Source: Sphingomonas sp. SORGH_AS_0879
GTDB taxonomy: Bacteria; Pseudomonadota; Alphaproteobacteria; Sphingomonadales; Sphingomonadaceae
Assembly: GCF_030819175.1 (NCBI RefSeq)
Contig: NZ_JAUTBJ010000002.1
Coordinates: 4,091,001-4,155,000, forward strand
Direction: 5' to 3'
Length of the DNA: 64,000 bases
Every line of letters begins with the position of its first letter. The stretch's first letter is position 1. Shown here one piece after another: positions 35,944 through 45,758 of the stretch. A program made the position numbers and the translations under genes. A model generated the notes under the pieces. The model ran no database searches and was not told the DNA's origin. It was given only the letters and a program-made list of their open reading frames with translations.

Positions 35944-37666
35944 CGGAACAGATTGGCCTTGGCCAGTTCCAGCACCTCGTCGCCACGTCCGCTGAGCACC
36001 GCGCGCGGGCGGCGTAGAGGCTGAAGCCCTTGACCTGCTCGGCCTGGATCTTGGGCGGCATGATGAGTTCCTGCGTTTCGGTGACGACGTCGACCAGCGC
36101 GGGGCCGTCATGCGCGAAGGCATCGCGCAAGGCGCTCTCCAAAGCATCGGACCGCGTCACGCGCACCCCGAAATAGCCCATCTCGCGCGCGATCGCGCCG
36201 AAATCGGGGTTCTGGAGCGAGACATTCTCGTCGACATAGCCCGCCGCCTTCTGCTCCAGCGCCACGAAGCCCAGCGTGGAGTTGTTGAAGACGACGATCT
36301 TGATCGGCAGCTTCATCTGCACCGCGGTCAGCATGTCGCCCATCAGCATGGCGAGGCCGCCGTCGCCCGACATCGACACGATCTGGCGCGCGGGGAAGGC
36401 ACCCTGCGCGCCCAGCGCCTGGGGCAGTGCATTGGCCATCGAGCCATGGTTGAACGATCCGATCAGCCGCCGCCGCCCGTTCATCGTCAGATAGCGCGCG
36501 GCCCAGACGGCCGGGGTCCCGACATCGGCGGTGAAGATCGCATCCTGGGCGGCCAGCCGGTCGATGGTGCGCGCGACGAACTGCGGGTGGAGCGGCTTGT
36601 CGCCATCGCGCGTGGTCGCCAGGTCGTCCAGCCCCTTGCGGGCATCGCGATAATGGGCGCGGGCCTTTTCCAGGAACCGGTCGTCCCGCTCGCCCCGGAT
36701 CAGCGGGACCAGTCCCCGCGCCACCTCGACGACATCGCCGACCACGCCCAGGTCGAGCGGCACGCGGCGACCGAGCGCACTGGGGTCGCGGTCCACCTGA
36801 ACGACCTTCGCCTTTTCAGGGTAGAAATTGCGATAGGGAAAGTCGGTGCCGAGCATCAGCAGCGTGTCGCAGTCCATCATCGCGTGATAGCCCGACGAAA
36901 AGCCTATCAGCCCGGTCATCCCGACATCATAGGGATTGTCGTACTCGATATATTCCTTGCCACGATAGGCATGGACGATGGGGGCCTTCAGCGCCTCGGC
37001 CAGCGCCACCACCTCGTCATGCGCACCCGCCGTGCCCGAGCCGCAGAGCAGGGTCACCGCCTTCGACCCGTTGAGCAGGTCCGCGATCTTCGCCAGTTCC
37101 GCCTGCCCGGGCACCAGGCGCGGGGTGGCGAGCGGCGGGAAGGCGACGGCCCGCGCCTCGGGCGCGGGCTTCAGCGCGATATCGCCTGGGATGACCAGCA
37201 CCGCGACGCCGCGCTGGCCGATCGCGGTGCGGATCGCGCGGTGGAGCAGTTCGGGCATCTGGCGCGGGTCCTGCACCATCTCGCAGAAATGGCTGCACTC
37301 GCGGAACAGCTCGGTCGGATGGGTTTCCTGGAAATATCCGAGGCCGATCTCGCTCGACGGGATATGCGCAGCGATGGCGAGGACCGGCACATGGTTGCGG
37401 TGGCAGTCATACAGGCCGTTGATGAGGTGGAGGTTGCCCGGCCCGCAACTGCCCGCACAGACCGCCAGCGCACCGGTCGCGGCCGCCTCCGCCCCCGCCG
37501 CGAAGGCGCCCGCCTCCTCGTTGCGGACATGCATCCATTGGATCTTGCCCGATTTCCGCAGGCTGTCGTTGAAGGCGTTCAGGCTGTCGCCGGTCACGCC
37601 CCAGATGCGCTCCACGCCCGCCTCGACCAGCGTGCGGTTCAACAGGTCGGCAATCGTCTCGGCCAC
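35940..37666 (-). pseudogene. poxB: Thiamine-pyrophosphate-dependent pyruvate oxidase, frameshifted near the 3' end
   Basis: A gene of about 575 codons for a PoxB-type enzyme (pyruvate to acetate and CO2 with a quinone acceptor). N-terminal [20 protein letters not shown], the catalytic glutamate in [15 protein letters not shown], and the TPP motif [14 protein letters not shown]...[11 protein letters not shown] are intact. Start GTG 37666 has GAGAGGAC upstream. At 36001-36007 a CG repeat is one unit too long (gcgcgcg): two extra bases shift the last 20 or so codons. The original frame would read ...[19 protein letters not shown] and stop at 35940. The shifted product runs on to 35276 with a foreign tail; the membrane-binding C-terminus would be lost. 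Confidence 0.85.
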
Positions 37667-38037
37667 AATCCGTCCTCTCTTGTATCGATCGGGGCGCAGC
37701 GCCACCGTCTTCACGTTGCAAGGGCGAAACGAGGAGGCGAAGGATTGGCTTCCAATAAGAGCGATGATGTTTTTGCAACGTGCCGTGCCAATGATGCATG
37801 ACATGCGATGTCGCGATGGTCAGCGAAGCGGGCGGAGGAGGCGCGTATGTCCTCGGCAAGGGCGGCCCGTTGCTCCCGCGCCGGACATCGAACACGCGCT
37901 CGACCCGGCTTCGCGGAGGCATCGACATGAGCGGCGTGCAAGGCGCGCGCCACGCCGAATGCGAGATGGCGATGCTGCCGCAGCGACAGGGATGACCCTC
38001 GCCGTCAGCGATGCTGAAGGCGAGGAGCCGTTCCGAC
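37667..38037. other. Intergenic stretch without a recognisable gene
   Basis: These 371 bases separate poxB from lysE. Short frames on both strands have no recognisable similarity. The poxB promoter should lie near 37690-37800, where the sequence is locally A+T-rich. Confidence 0.5.
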
Positions 38038-38670
38038 CTATCGACGAGCTTCCGTCGCCATCCTGACGGCCAAGGCTGCCAACACGGTCCCCATGACCCA
38101 GCGCTGGATCAGTGCGAATGTCGGGCGCTGGGTCAGGAATATGGCAATCGAGGCGGCGGACACCGCGATCAGGGCGTTGACGCCAACGCTGAGGATGATC
38201 TGGACGCTTCCCAGCACCAGCGCCTGCCCCAGGACGCTGCCGCGCGCGGGGTCGATGAACTGCGGCAACAAGGACAGATACATCACCGCGATCTTTGGGT
38301 TCAGCAGATTGGTCAGGAAGCCCATCAGGAACAGCTTGCGCGGACTGTCCACCGGCAGATCCCTGACCTGGAACGGCGAGCGTCCCCCGGGCCGGACCGC
38401 CTGCCATGCCAGCCAGATCAGATAGAGGGCGCCGACAATGCGAACGGCGTCATAGGCATAAGGCACCGCCAGCACGAGCGCGGTGATGCCGAAGGCCGCG
38501 CACAACATGTAGAAGACGAAACCGAGTGCGACACCGCCCAGCGAGATCAGGCCGGCGGTCCTCCCCTGACAGATCGAGCGAGAGATCAGATAGACCATGT
38601 TCGGCCCCGGCGTCAGGGCCATGCCGAGGGCGATGGCGGCAAAGGTCAGCAAGCTGGCGAGTTAGGGCAT
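38038..38670 (-). pseudogene. LysE/RhtB-family exporter with a stop at codon 3
   Basis: A LysE-family amino-acid exporter of about 210 codons. The signature LTFAAIALGMALTPGPNMVYLISRSICQGRTAGL (GMALTPGPN) and six hydrophobic helices are intact to the normal C-terminus. The natural start is ATG 38668-38670, with GGGAG eight bases upstream, but the third codon is TAA (38662-38664). Rescue would need the in-frame TTG at 38652, which lacks a clear ribosome site. So the gene is probably silenced or weakly expressed. Confidence 0.75.
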
Positions 38671-38903
38671 CTGCTTTCTCCCTATGGAAAGGATGCCCAG
38701 ACGCGCGGCGAATGCCCCCGCGCTCCCCGATGGTACTCCATCTGTCAGCGTCAGTCGCGCGAGGTGTCGGAAGATAGTCATCGGCGTTGCGATCTGTAAA
38801 GACCGACCTGTCGTGACGGCATCGAGCGCCGCTTTGCTGTGCAAGCAAAGCCCTGGCGACCCTTCCGTCAGCGGATATCGACCGCCAGGAGCAGCGTGGC
38901 GGG

Positions 38904-39285
38904 GTGATGGATATGGATCGGGAAGAGGAATGTGCAGCCATAACGCTGCCGGAGAGCATGTCCGCGTTGTCGGCGGGGTATGAGTGGGCGCGCGACACTG
39001 TCGGGGAGTCGGGCGGTGCCGTCTATCGGCTGCATGGCAGGATCGCTGCGCCCGACCTGTTCCTCAAACATGGCCGAGTCTCTGTCGCTGGCGGCATTCC
39101 TGCGGCGCCTCCACGCGGGTCTGGTCTAGGAAGAGGATTTCGACGCCGACCGTGAGGGCTGGACTGCGGAACAGCGATGGGACGCGATGCAGCGCCTGTT
39201 GCCGCTGCCATCCGATCCCGTCGTCACGCGCGGCGACTTCTCGCTCGATAATATCTTGCTGGTCAACGGCGAGGTGGTCGGCTGT
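38904..39285 (+). pseudogene. Aminoglycoside 3'-phosphotransferase remnant
   Basis: A decayed APH(3')-type gene. The first piece (38904-39074) has GYEWARDTVGESGGAVYRLHG...PDLFLKHG, the N-terminal ATP-binding sheet. A second piece in another frame (39070-39285) has ESLSLAAFLRRLHAGLV, a TAG, then EEDFDADREGWTAEQRW and VVTRGDFSLDNILLVNG, the catalytic 'H-G-D-x-x-x-x-N' loop with Arg in place of His. Most of the middle and the whole C-terminus are missing. It is not functional. Confidence 0.75.
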
Positions 39286-39299
39286 GCAGCTTGGGCGGC

Positions 39300-41219
39300 C
39301 TATGTCTCCAGATCGGTCGCGAGGGAAAAGCCGACATAGCGACCGGCATTGTAGGTCAGGCCCCCCGAGGAGTCGGCGATCCACCGATAGCTATCGAACA
39401 GGTTCATCACCTGAACGCGGGCGATCACCTCGCGCTGCCCGAGCCGGAGCCGGTGACGCGCGCCCAGGGCGACGGTCGGGCGCGATGGCAGGCGGAGGGC
39501 ATTGGCCTGGTCGGCGAACGACCCGCCATGCCGCGTCACCTGAAGATCGAAGGACGATCCGCGCCAGCTTTCCGGATGCACGTCCAGCGCCAGGACGATG
39601 CGACTGCGGCTGGTGCCGACCGGGCGCGGGCCGATCGTTCCGTCTTCGACCAATTCCCCGGTGACGCGCGGATCGAGCAGGACCGCACCCGCAACGATGC
39701 TGGCGAACGGCGTCATGTTCCCGCTCAACGACCCCTCGATACCGCGGTGGCGGACCTCGCCCAACCGGCGGTAGAGGTTCGAGCCGTCGAGATTGAAATA
39801 GGGCTTGCGCACATCGAACACGCCCATCGCCGCTTGCAGCTTGCCCAGCGAGGCGCGCACGCCGGCATCGACCTGCCGCGTCCGCAGCGCGGGCGGCGCC
39901 GCATTGCGGTTGACCGCGATATCCGGGGCCACCTCGCTTTCCTCCAGCCCTCGCGTCACCCCGGCATAAGCCGACAGGCCGGACGCCACGTCGATCGAGG
40001 CCATCAGGTTGAACAGCCACGGCCGGTCACGCGACAGGATGGCGTCGCGCCCGGGCGGACGGACATGCTTGCGATAATCGGTCTTCTGGATGCCGATGTT
40101 GAGGCTGCCCCGCCCCTTCCAGCGCCCCTCATAAGCGATGCCGCCCGTCACCTGTCGAACGTCGTCGGGCGTGCGCTCCGCGAAGGTGAAGGACGGTTCG
40201 GCGATCGGCGCGCGCGTCGCGATGTCGCGGCGGGACAGTTCGACCGCCTCCGCCTCGCCGTAGAGGCGGACCTGATCGCGGGCGCGGGCCGATACATGGA
40301 AGCGATGCAGCCGCGGACCTTCGGTGAAGGTGCGGGACACGCGTACCTCGCCCGAGGTGGAGGCATAGCGCGACGGCGGGGCCGCATAGACGGTTTCCGT
40401 GCCGGTGCCTTCTTCGTCCACGTCGAGCCACAGCGTCGTCCGATCGCGGCTGACGGCGAAGATCGACCGGAACAGGCCGCCCGCCACCGACCAGTCCCCC
40501 AGCTTCGTGCGGGCGATCAGGCCCGTATTGCTGCCGCGACTGGTGTTGGTCGCCCAGTCCTGCCCGGTGTAGCGGCGGCGATCGCGCACGCGCGGCGGGA
40601 CAAACGCGCCGCTGGTGAAATAGGTCGGCAGGGCCTCCTCGCTCCAGATCGAGTCGAGGCTCCAGAACGGGATGATCTCGGTATCGGGCGCGGGCCGCCA
40701 CCGGAGGCTGACGCCGCCGGAGAATAGCTTCGGCGTGCCCCCGAACCATTCATCGTCACGATAGAGGCCGAACCCGCCCGCCGCCGACAAGGTTCGACCG
40801 ACGATCGGTGCGCGAACGTCGAACTCGATACTGGCGTCGCCGAACGTGCCCGCGTTCAACCGGGGGCTGAGGACCAGGGCCTCGGGCGCCTCGGGTAGGC
40901 GAAAATCGGCGATCCCGGTCGGCGCCGGGAACGGATAGTCGATCGCCGTCAGGCCGATGCGGATGATCGAGCTGTCGACGATGCGATAGCTGAGGTCCGC
41001 CTGCTGATCGATATACAGCCCCTCGATACGGACATTGCCCGCGTCGATCGGCGAGAAGCCGCGCACGTCCTCCTCATCGTACAGTCCGACGGACTCGTTG
41101 GCGTAGCTGACGCCGAACGCGTCCTCGGCCGCTCGCGCGGCGTTCTGGTCGGCGCGCTGCGCCCATGCCTCCCCCGCGAACCCGAAGGCCGCGAGTGTCA
41201 TCAATGCCCATTTCCGCAT
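39300..41219 (-). CDS. TonB-dependent receptor-like outer-membrane protein
   Basis: A 639-residue protein with a signal peptide (cleavage after GEAWA) and a beta-barrel. The plug is short and atypical (VRGFSPIDAGNVRIEGLYIDQQADLSYRIVDSSIIRIG) but keeps the V-R-I-x-G-x-Y-I-D pattern. The last part, VIARVQVMNLFDSYRW...GRYVGFSLATDLET, matches the receptor C-terminus, although it lacks the usual final aromatic. The ligand is unknown. It follows the siderophore receptor by 142 bases on the same strand. Confidence 0.75.
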   Translation of the reverse strand: MRKWALMTLAAFGFAGEAWAQRADQNAARAAEDAFGVSYANESVGLYDEEDVRGFSPIDAGNVRIEGLYIDQQADLSYRIVDSSIIRIGLTAIDYPFPAPTGIADFRLPEAPEALVLSPRLNAGTFGDASIEFDVRAPIVGRTLSAAGGFGLYRDDEWFGGTPKLFSGGVSLRWRPAPDTEIIPFWSLDSIWSEEALPTYFTSGAFVPPRVRDRRRYTGQDWATNTSRGSNTGLIARTKLGDWSVAGGLFRSIFAVSRDRTTLWLDVDEEGTGTETVYAAPPSRYASTSGEVRVSRTFTEGPRLHRFHVSARARDQVRLYGEAEAVELSRRDIATRAPIAEPSFTFAERTPDDVRQVTGGIAYEGRWKGRGSLNIGIQKTDYRKHVRPPGRDAILSRDRPWLFNLMASIDVASGLSAYAGVTRGLEESEVAPDIAVNRNAAPPALRTRQVDAGVRASLGKLQAAMGVFDVRKPYFNLDGSNLYRRLGEVRHRGIEGSLSGNMTPFASIVAGAVLLDPRVTGELVEDGTIGPRPVGTSRSRIVLALDVHPESWRGSSFDLQVTRHGGSFADQANALRLPSRPTVALGARHRLRLGQREVIARVQVMNLFDSYRWIADSSGGLTYNAGRYVGFSLATDLET

Positions 41220-41361
41220 GTCTGCCCCCGCCGCCCCCTCTAGCGAGGGACTTGCGGCTTACCAAGATCAAACCGGATCGGCCGCACTGCTGCATCGGGC
41301 CATGCCCCATATGGGGTCTGGATCAGCGCGGCCCCTTCGGCGGGAGAAGAAGTCTCCTGAA

Positions 41362-43554
41362 TCAAAAGGCGTAGCGCAGCGTGGCCTTCACGTCGGCCGG
41401 GCGCCCATAGGCAAGCTGATCGTAGAAGCCGATCTGCGAATAATATGTCTTGTCGAAGATATTGTCCGCATTGACCTGCACCGACAACCGCTCCGTCACC
41501 GGATAGCGCGCCATCAGGTTGACCAGAGCATAATCGTTGATCTGCAACCGCTCGGGGGCGTTCGTCACCGGGTTGGTGGTGTCGGTATAGCTCTCGCCCT
41601 CCCAGTTGACGCCGCCACCGATGGTGAGCCCTCTCAAGCCGCCGCCCCGCACCTCATAGGTGGTGAACAGCCGCAGCAGGCGATCCGGGTAGTTGCTGTT
41701 CACCCGCTTGTCGTCGCGATCGCGCACCTTGAACTGGGTATAGTTCACGCTCACCGCCCAGCCCGGCATGATCTCGCCATTGGCTTCAGCCTCGAAACCC
41801 GTGCTGCGCGCGCCGTTGGCGGCATAATAGGCCTGGTTGATCGTGCCGGGGATCAGATGACCCGCATCGATCTGCGCCAGATTGTCCTGTTCCACCCGGA
41901 AGACGGATAGCGCCGTCTTGAGCCGACCGGCGAAGAAACTGCTCTTCAGGCCCGCTTCGTAATTCTTGCCCGTCACCGCCGGCAAATAGCCGCCATTGCG
42001 GTCCTGTGCGTCCTGCGGCTGGAAGATCTCGGTATAGCTGACATAGACCGTGTGGTTGGGCGTCAGGTCGTAGAGGATACCGGCATAGGGGATGAACTCG
42101 CCACGCTTGCCGTAATCGGCGACCGTGCCATAGGACAGGCCGTCCCGCTCCCAGGAGGCGAGACGCGCGCCCAGGATCACCTTCAGCGGATCGGCAAGCG
42201 ACAGGCGGGTCGCCGCGAAATAGCCCCATTGCCTGGTGCGCACGTCCACCACCTGCGATCGGGCGCCCCAAGTCGGTTCTGGGAAGGAGCCGTCCCAGGC
42301 GTTGAAATCGCCCACGGCGGCGGCGGGGCTGCCGTCATAGCCATAGAAGTCGAGATTCTGCCGCGCATAGCTGGCGCCCGCGATCAGATTGTGGCGACGG
42401 CCCAGCAGCTCGAACGTGCCGGTCAGCCGCGCGGTCAGGTCCAGTTGCGAGAGCCGGCTGTCATAGCGGGCGGGGATGGCACCCATGCCCAGCCCGGTCA
42501 CGCGGTCGGGCTGTCCGGTCAGGTATAGCAGCCGCATGTCGCCGCTATTCCGGCTGTAATTGCCGTACAGGCGCAGCGTCCAGTCGCGCCCGAAATCCTG
42601 TTCCAGATTGACGAAGGCCGTGCGCTGCGTCGAACCCCAGCTCGTCCAGTCCGCGCCGATCGTCTTGGAACGGCGCCAGTCGGTGCGACTGCCATCGGCA
42701 TACCAGGTCGGCAGGCCACCCCACAGCGTCCCCCGGGGATCGTTGTCCTGATAGCTCGCCCCCGCGCTGAACCGCGTCGATGGCGTCAGGTCCGCATCCA
42801 GCACCCCGTACAGCACGACCTTCCGGTTGCCGAGCAGATCGACATAGGAATCGGAATCCTGAAACCGGGCCACACCACGGACGCGGACATTGCCGTCGCG
42901 TGTCACCGGGCTGGTGACGTCGGCCTGGAGCAGATAGTCGTTCCAGCGCCCGGCCGAGGCGGTGAACGATCCCGTCAGGTGATCGCTGGTGGCGTGCTTG
43001 CGGATGAGGTTGATCGAGGCGGACGGATTGCCCGCGCCGGTCAGCAGCCCGGTCGCACCGCGCACGATCTCGACCCGATCATAGAGCGAAAGGTCCAGTT
43101 CGGATTCGCCGGCGCTATAGGCTGCCTGGAATTGCAGCGGCATGCCATCGATCTGATAATTCTCGATATCGAAGCCGCGCGCGGCGAAGACGTTGCGCGA
43201 GCTGTCGAATGCCTTGGCCGAAATACCCGCGGCATTGTTGGCGATGTCGGTCAGGCTGCGCAGTTGCTGGTCGTCGAGCCGCTGCGAGGTGACGACCGTC
43301 ACCGATTGCGGCGTTTCCTGGATCGTCAGGCCAAGGCCCGTGGCGGAATCCAAACGGTCATTGGTGGTGTAGCGGCCGATGACGGTGATATCGTCCCGCT
43401 CGCGTGAGCGATCGTCCGTCGTCCGGTCGGCCTGTTCGGTCTCGCGCACCGGTACCGACTGCGCCATCGCGATCGAAGGCACGGCACAACCGACCAGCAT
43501 CAGCGCCAGCACCGATTGGCAGCCATAGGCCGCCGCAGACACGCCACCCGTCAT
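41362..43554 (-). CDS. TonB-dependent siderophore receptor
   Basis: A 730-residue receptor. After a signal peptide, the plug reads ETPQSVTVVTSQRLDDQQLRSLTDI, NVFAARGFDIENYQIDGMPL and YDRVEIVRGATGLLTGAGNPSASINLIRK, the canonical siderophore (TIGR01783-like) plug. The barrel ends NADNIFDKTYYSQIGF...GRPADVKATLRYAF with the terminal Phe needed for assembly. It imports a ferric siderophore using TonB energy. A Fur-like palindrome lies just upstream. Confidence 0.93.
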   Translation of the reverse strand: MTGGVSAAAYGCQSVLALMLVGCAVPSIAMAQSVPVRETEQADRTTDDRSRERDDITVIGRYTTNDRLDSATGLGLTIQETPQSVTVVTSQRLDDQQLRSLTDIANNAAGISAKAFDSSRNVFAARGFDIENYQIDGMPLQFQAAYSAGESELDLSLYDRVEIVRGATGLLTGAGNPSASINLIRKHATSDHLTGSFTASAGRWNDYLLQADVTSPVTRDGNVRVRGVARFQDSDSYVDLLGNRKVVLYGVLDADLTPSTRFSAGASYQDNDPRGTLWGGLPTWYADGSRTDWRRSKTIGADWTSWGSTQRTAFVNLEQDFGRDWTLRLYGNYSRNSGDMRLLYLTGQPDRVTGLGMGAIPARYDSRLSQLDLTARLTGTFELLGRRHNLIAGASYARQNLDFYGYDGSPAAAVGDFNAWDGSFPEPTWGARSQVVDVRTRQWGYFAATRLSLADPLKVILGARLASWERDGLSYGTVADYGKRGEFIPYAGILYDLTPNHTVYVSYTEIFQPQDAQDRNGGYLPAVTGKNYEAGLKSSFFAGRLKTALSVFRVEQDNLAQIDAGHLIPGTINQAYYAANGARSTGFEAEANGEIMPGWAVSVNYTQFKVRDRDDKRVNSNYPDRLLRLFTTYEVRGGGLRGLTIGGGVNWEGESYTDTTNPVTNAPERLQINDYALVNLMARYPVTERLSVQVNADNIFDKTYYSQIGFYDQLAYGRPADVKATLRYAF

Positions 43555-43566
43555 TGAAACCCCTCT

Positions 43567-43587
43567 TAATGATATGAACTCGCATTA
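43567..43587 (-). promoter_or_regulatory. Fur-box-like palindrome before the siderophore receptor
   Basis: TAATGATATGAACTCGCATTA has matching outer arms (TAATG / CATTA) and resembles the Fur consensus GATAATGAT-A-ATCATTATC in length and A+T content. It ends 13 bases upstream of the receptor start codon. Iron repression is expected for this receptor class, which supports the call; the centre of the site matches poorly. Confidence 0.45.
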
Positions 43588-43707
43588 GCGCTTACTCACA
43601 TGGGGTCAATGGTGGATTGGGTACATCGCCAACCCGGCAAATTGTAAGGCTCCAGAAGCACCAGCGGCCGCCCTGGCCCTCCGCCCCGACGATCAGGAAA
43701 GGCCGGT

Positions 43708-43721
43708 TTGACGGCGGTCAA
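43708..43721 (+). promoter_or_regulatory. FNR-type box before hemN
   Basis: TTGAC-GGCG-GTCAA is a perfect palindrome of the FNR/FixK form TTGA-N6-TCAA, 35 bases before the hemN ATG. The FNR genes in this cluster keep the E-x-x-S-R recognition helix that reads TTGA half-sites. Confidence 0.85.
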
Positions 43722-43756
43722 AGGCACGTCTCCATCCTCGGGGCACAGCGTTCGCC

Positions 43757-45079
43757 ATGTGGCCCTATCATCCCGACCTGCTCGCCCGGCCCGTGCCGCG
43801 CTACACCAGCTATCCCACCGCCGCCGAGTTCGGCGACCAGGTGGGTCATGACGACATGGCCGCCGCGCTCGACACGGTCGGGGCGGACAGCATGGTGTCG
43901 CTCTATCTGCATATCCCCTATTGCCGGGCGATCTGCTGGTATTGCGGATGCAACACCGGCGCGGCGAACCGGACGGCGCGGCTGGATGCCTATCTGACGC
44001 GCCTGCATGAAGAGATCGACATGGTCGCCGCCCGGCTGGATGAGCGTGGACGGATCGGGCGGATCGCCTTTGGCGGCGGGAGCCCCAATGCCATTGCGCC
44101 GGATGCCTTTGCCGCGCTGGTCGCGCACCTGCGCTCCGCCTTTGCCTGTCAGGATGCGCCGATGTCGCTGGAGGTCGATCCGCGCGGTTTCGACCGGGAC
44201 TGGGCCAGCGTCATAGCCGAAACCGGCGTCACGCGGGTCAGTCTGGGCGTGCAAACCTTCGATCCCGTGCTTCAGGCGGCGATCGGCCGGGTCCAGCCGC
44301 ATGAGGATATCGTTCGCACCGTCACGCTGTTGCGCGACGCCGGGGTCGGATCGATCAATTTCGACCTGATGTACGGCCTGCCCGGTCAGGACGACGCGGC
44401 CCTTGAAGCGACTTTAGCGGACAGCATCGCGCTGGCACCCGAAAGGCTGGCCGTCTTCGGCTATGCCCATGTCCCGCATCTGATCCCGCGCCAGCGCCGG
44501 ATCGACGCGACCGCGCTGCCCGGTGCGGCGGCGCGCTTCGTGCAAGCCGCACTGGCGCATGAGCGCTTGACGGCGGCGGGCTATAGGGCGGTCGGGTTCG
44601 ATCACTTCGCGAAGCCGGACGATTCCCTGGCACAGGCGGCGGTCGACGGAACACTGCGCCGCAACTTCCAGGGCTTCACCGACGATCCCGCCGACATATT
44701 GATCGGGCTGGGGGCCAGCGCGATCAGCGAATTTCCCGACTGCCTGCTCCAGAATGCGAAGAATGCGGGCGATTGGCACCGGGCGATCGGGGCCGGTCGC
44801 TTCGCAACCGCGCGCGGTATCCGGCGGACGCCAATCGACCGGCGGCGGGGCGCGGCGATTGCGGGGGTGCTGTGCCAAGGGGTCGCGGAGACGGACGGCC
44901 TGCCGGAGCGCGATGCCATTCGTACCCGGCTCTTCCGCTTCGAGCAGGCGGGATTACTCGGGTGGGAAGGCCACCGCCTGCGCCTGACGCAGGACGCGCT
45001 GCCCTATGCCCGCAGCATCGCCGCCGCCTTCGACGCCTGGCGTAGTGCGGACGACAAACACTTCAGCCATGCCGTCTGA
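43757..45079 (+). CDS. hemN: Oxygen-independent coproporphyrinogen III oxidase
   Basis: A 440-residue radical-SAM enzyme that decarboxylates coproporphyrinogen III in heme synthesis when oxygen is scarce. LYLHIPYCRAICWYCGCNT is the HemN C-x3-C-x2-C-x-C motif, with the N-terminal P-R-Y-T-S-Y-P-T-A signature. GLPGQDDAALEATL and the C-terminal HemN domain are present. It overlaps the following FNR gene by 11 bases, and an FNR box precedes it, so it is part of the low-oxygen regulon. Confidence 0.95.
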   Translation: MWPYHPDLLARPVPRYTSYPTAAEFGDQVGHDDMAAALDTVGADSMVSLYLHIPYCRAICWYCGCNTGAANRTARLDAYLTRLHEEIDMVAARLDERGRIGRIAFGGGSPNAIAPDAFAALVAHLRSAFACQDAPMSLEVDPRGFDRDWASVIAETGVTRVSLGVQTFDPVLQAAIGRVQPHEDIVRTVTLLRDAGVGSINFDLMYGLPGQDDAALEATLADSIALAPERLAVFGYAHVPHLIPRQRRIDATALPGAAARFVQAALAHERLTAAGYRAVGFDHFAKPDDSLAQAAVDGTLRRNFQGFTDDPADILIGLGASAISEFPDCLLQNAKNAGDWHRAIGAGRFATARGIRRTPIDRRRGAAIAGVLCQGVAETDGLPERDAIRTRLFRFEQAGLLGWEGHRLRLTQDALPYARSIAAAFDAWRSADDKHFSHAV

Positions 45080-45758
45080 CCTGCCGCCGCGCTGCGCCGC
45101 CTGTGCCGCGCGCGGCATGGCGCTGTGCGACGGGTTGGACGGAGCAGCGCTTGCCGCGTTCCACGATATCGGTCGCCGCCGTCGGTTGGGCATCGGACAG
45201 GCCTTTGGCTGGATCGGCGACCCCGCGAGCCATTGCGCCCATCTGGTCTCGGGCGTGCTCAAGATTTCCCGCATGGAGCCGGACGGCCGTGCCCAGACCG
45301 TCGGCCTGCTCTACCCCGGCGATTTCGTCGGGACGCTCTTTGCCGACCGCTCCACCGACATGATCGCCGCGCTGAGCGATGCCGATCTGTGCGTCTATCC
45401 GCGTCTGGCGCTGGAGGAGATTCTGGTCCGCCACCCCGCCGCCGGGCGGTTGCTGCTGCGCCGGACGATGGCGACGCTGGCCGAGGTGCGGCGCTGGATG
45501 CCGATGCTGGCCCGTGCGCGGGCCGAGGCGCGGGTCGCCGCATTGCTCCTTGACATGGCGCGCAGGGGCGGAGCGGAGGGGGACGCGCTATTACGCCTGC
45601 CCCTGTCGCGGGCTGCGATGGCGGAGGCGCTGGGCCTGGCGATCGAAACGGTCAGCCGTCACATGACCGCCTTTCAACAGGACGGGCTGATCGCGCTATC
45701 CGGCCTTCGCGGGGTGCGCCTGCTCGACCGAGCCGGCCTCGCGATCGTCGCGGGTTAG
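45069..45758 (+). CDS. fnr: FNR-family oxygen-sensing regulator (first copy)
   Basis: A 229-residue CRP/FNR regulator. N-terminal cysteines C9-x2-C12-x7-C20 plus C56 (PASHCAHLVSG) fit a [4Fe-4S] oxygen sensor. A cyclic-nucleotide-type beta-roll (VGLLYPGDFVGTLF) and dimer helix follow, then the winged helix MAEALGLAIETVSRHMTAFQQDGLI, whose E-T-V-S-R matches the FNR recognition helix for TTGA. The start is ATG 45069, inside the hemN end. Its stop overlaps the convergent cydC stop by four bases. Confidence 0.93.
   Translation: MPSDLPPRCAACAARGMALCDGLDGAALAAFHDIGRRRRLGIGQAFGWIGDPASHCAHLVSGVLKISRMEPDGRAQTVGLLYPGDFVGTLFADRSTDMIAALSDADLCVYPRLALEEILVRHPAAGRLLLRRTMATLAEVRRWMPMLARARAEARVAALLLDMARRGGAEGDALLRLPLSRAAMAEALGLAIETVSRHMTAFQQDGLIALSGLRGVRLLDRAGLAIVAG

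Noticed and set aside
36110..37801. A 563-codon plus-strand open frame
   Set aside because: Shadow of poxB; no motif, and poxB motifs are unambiguous.
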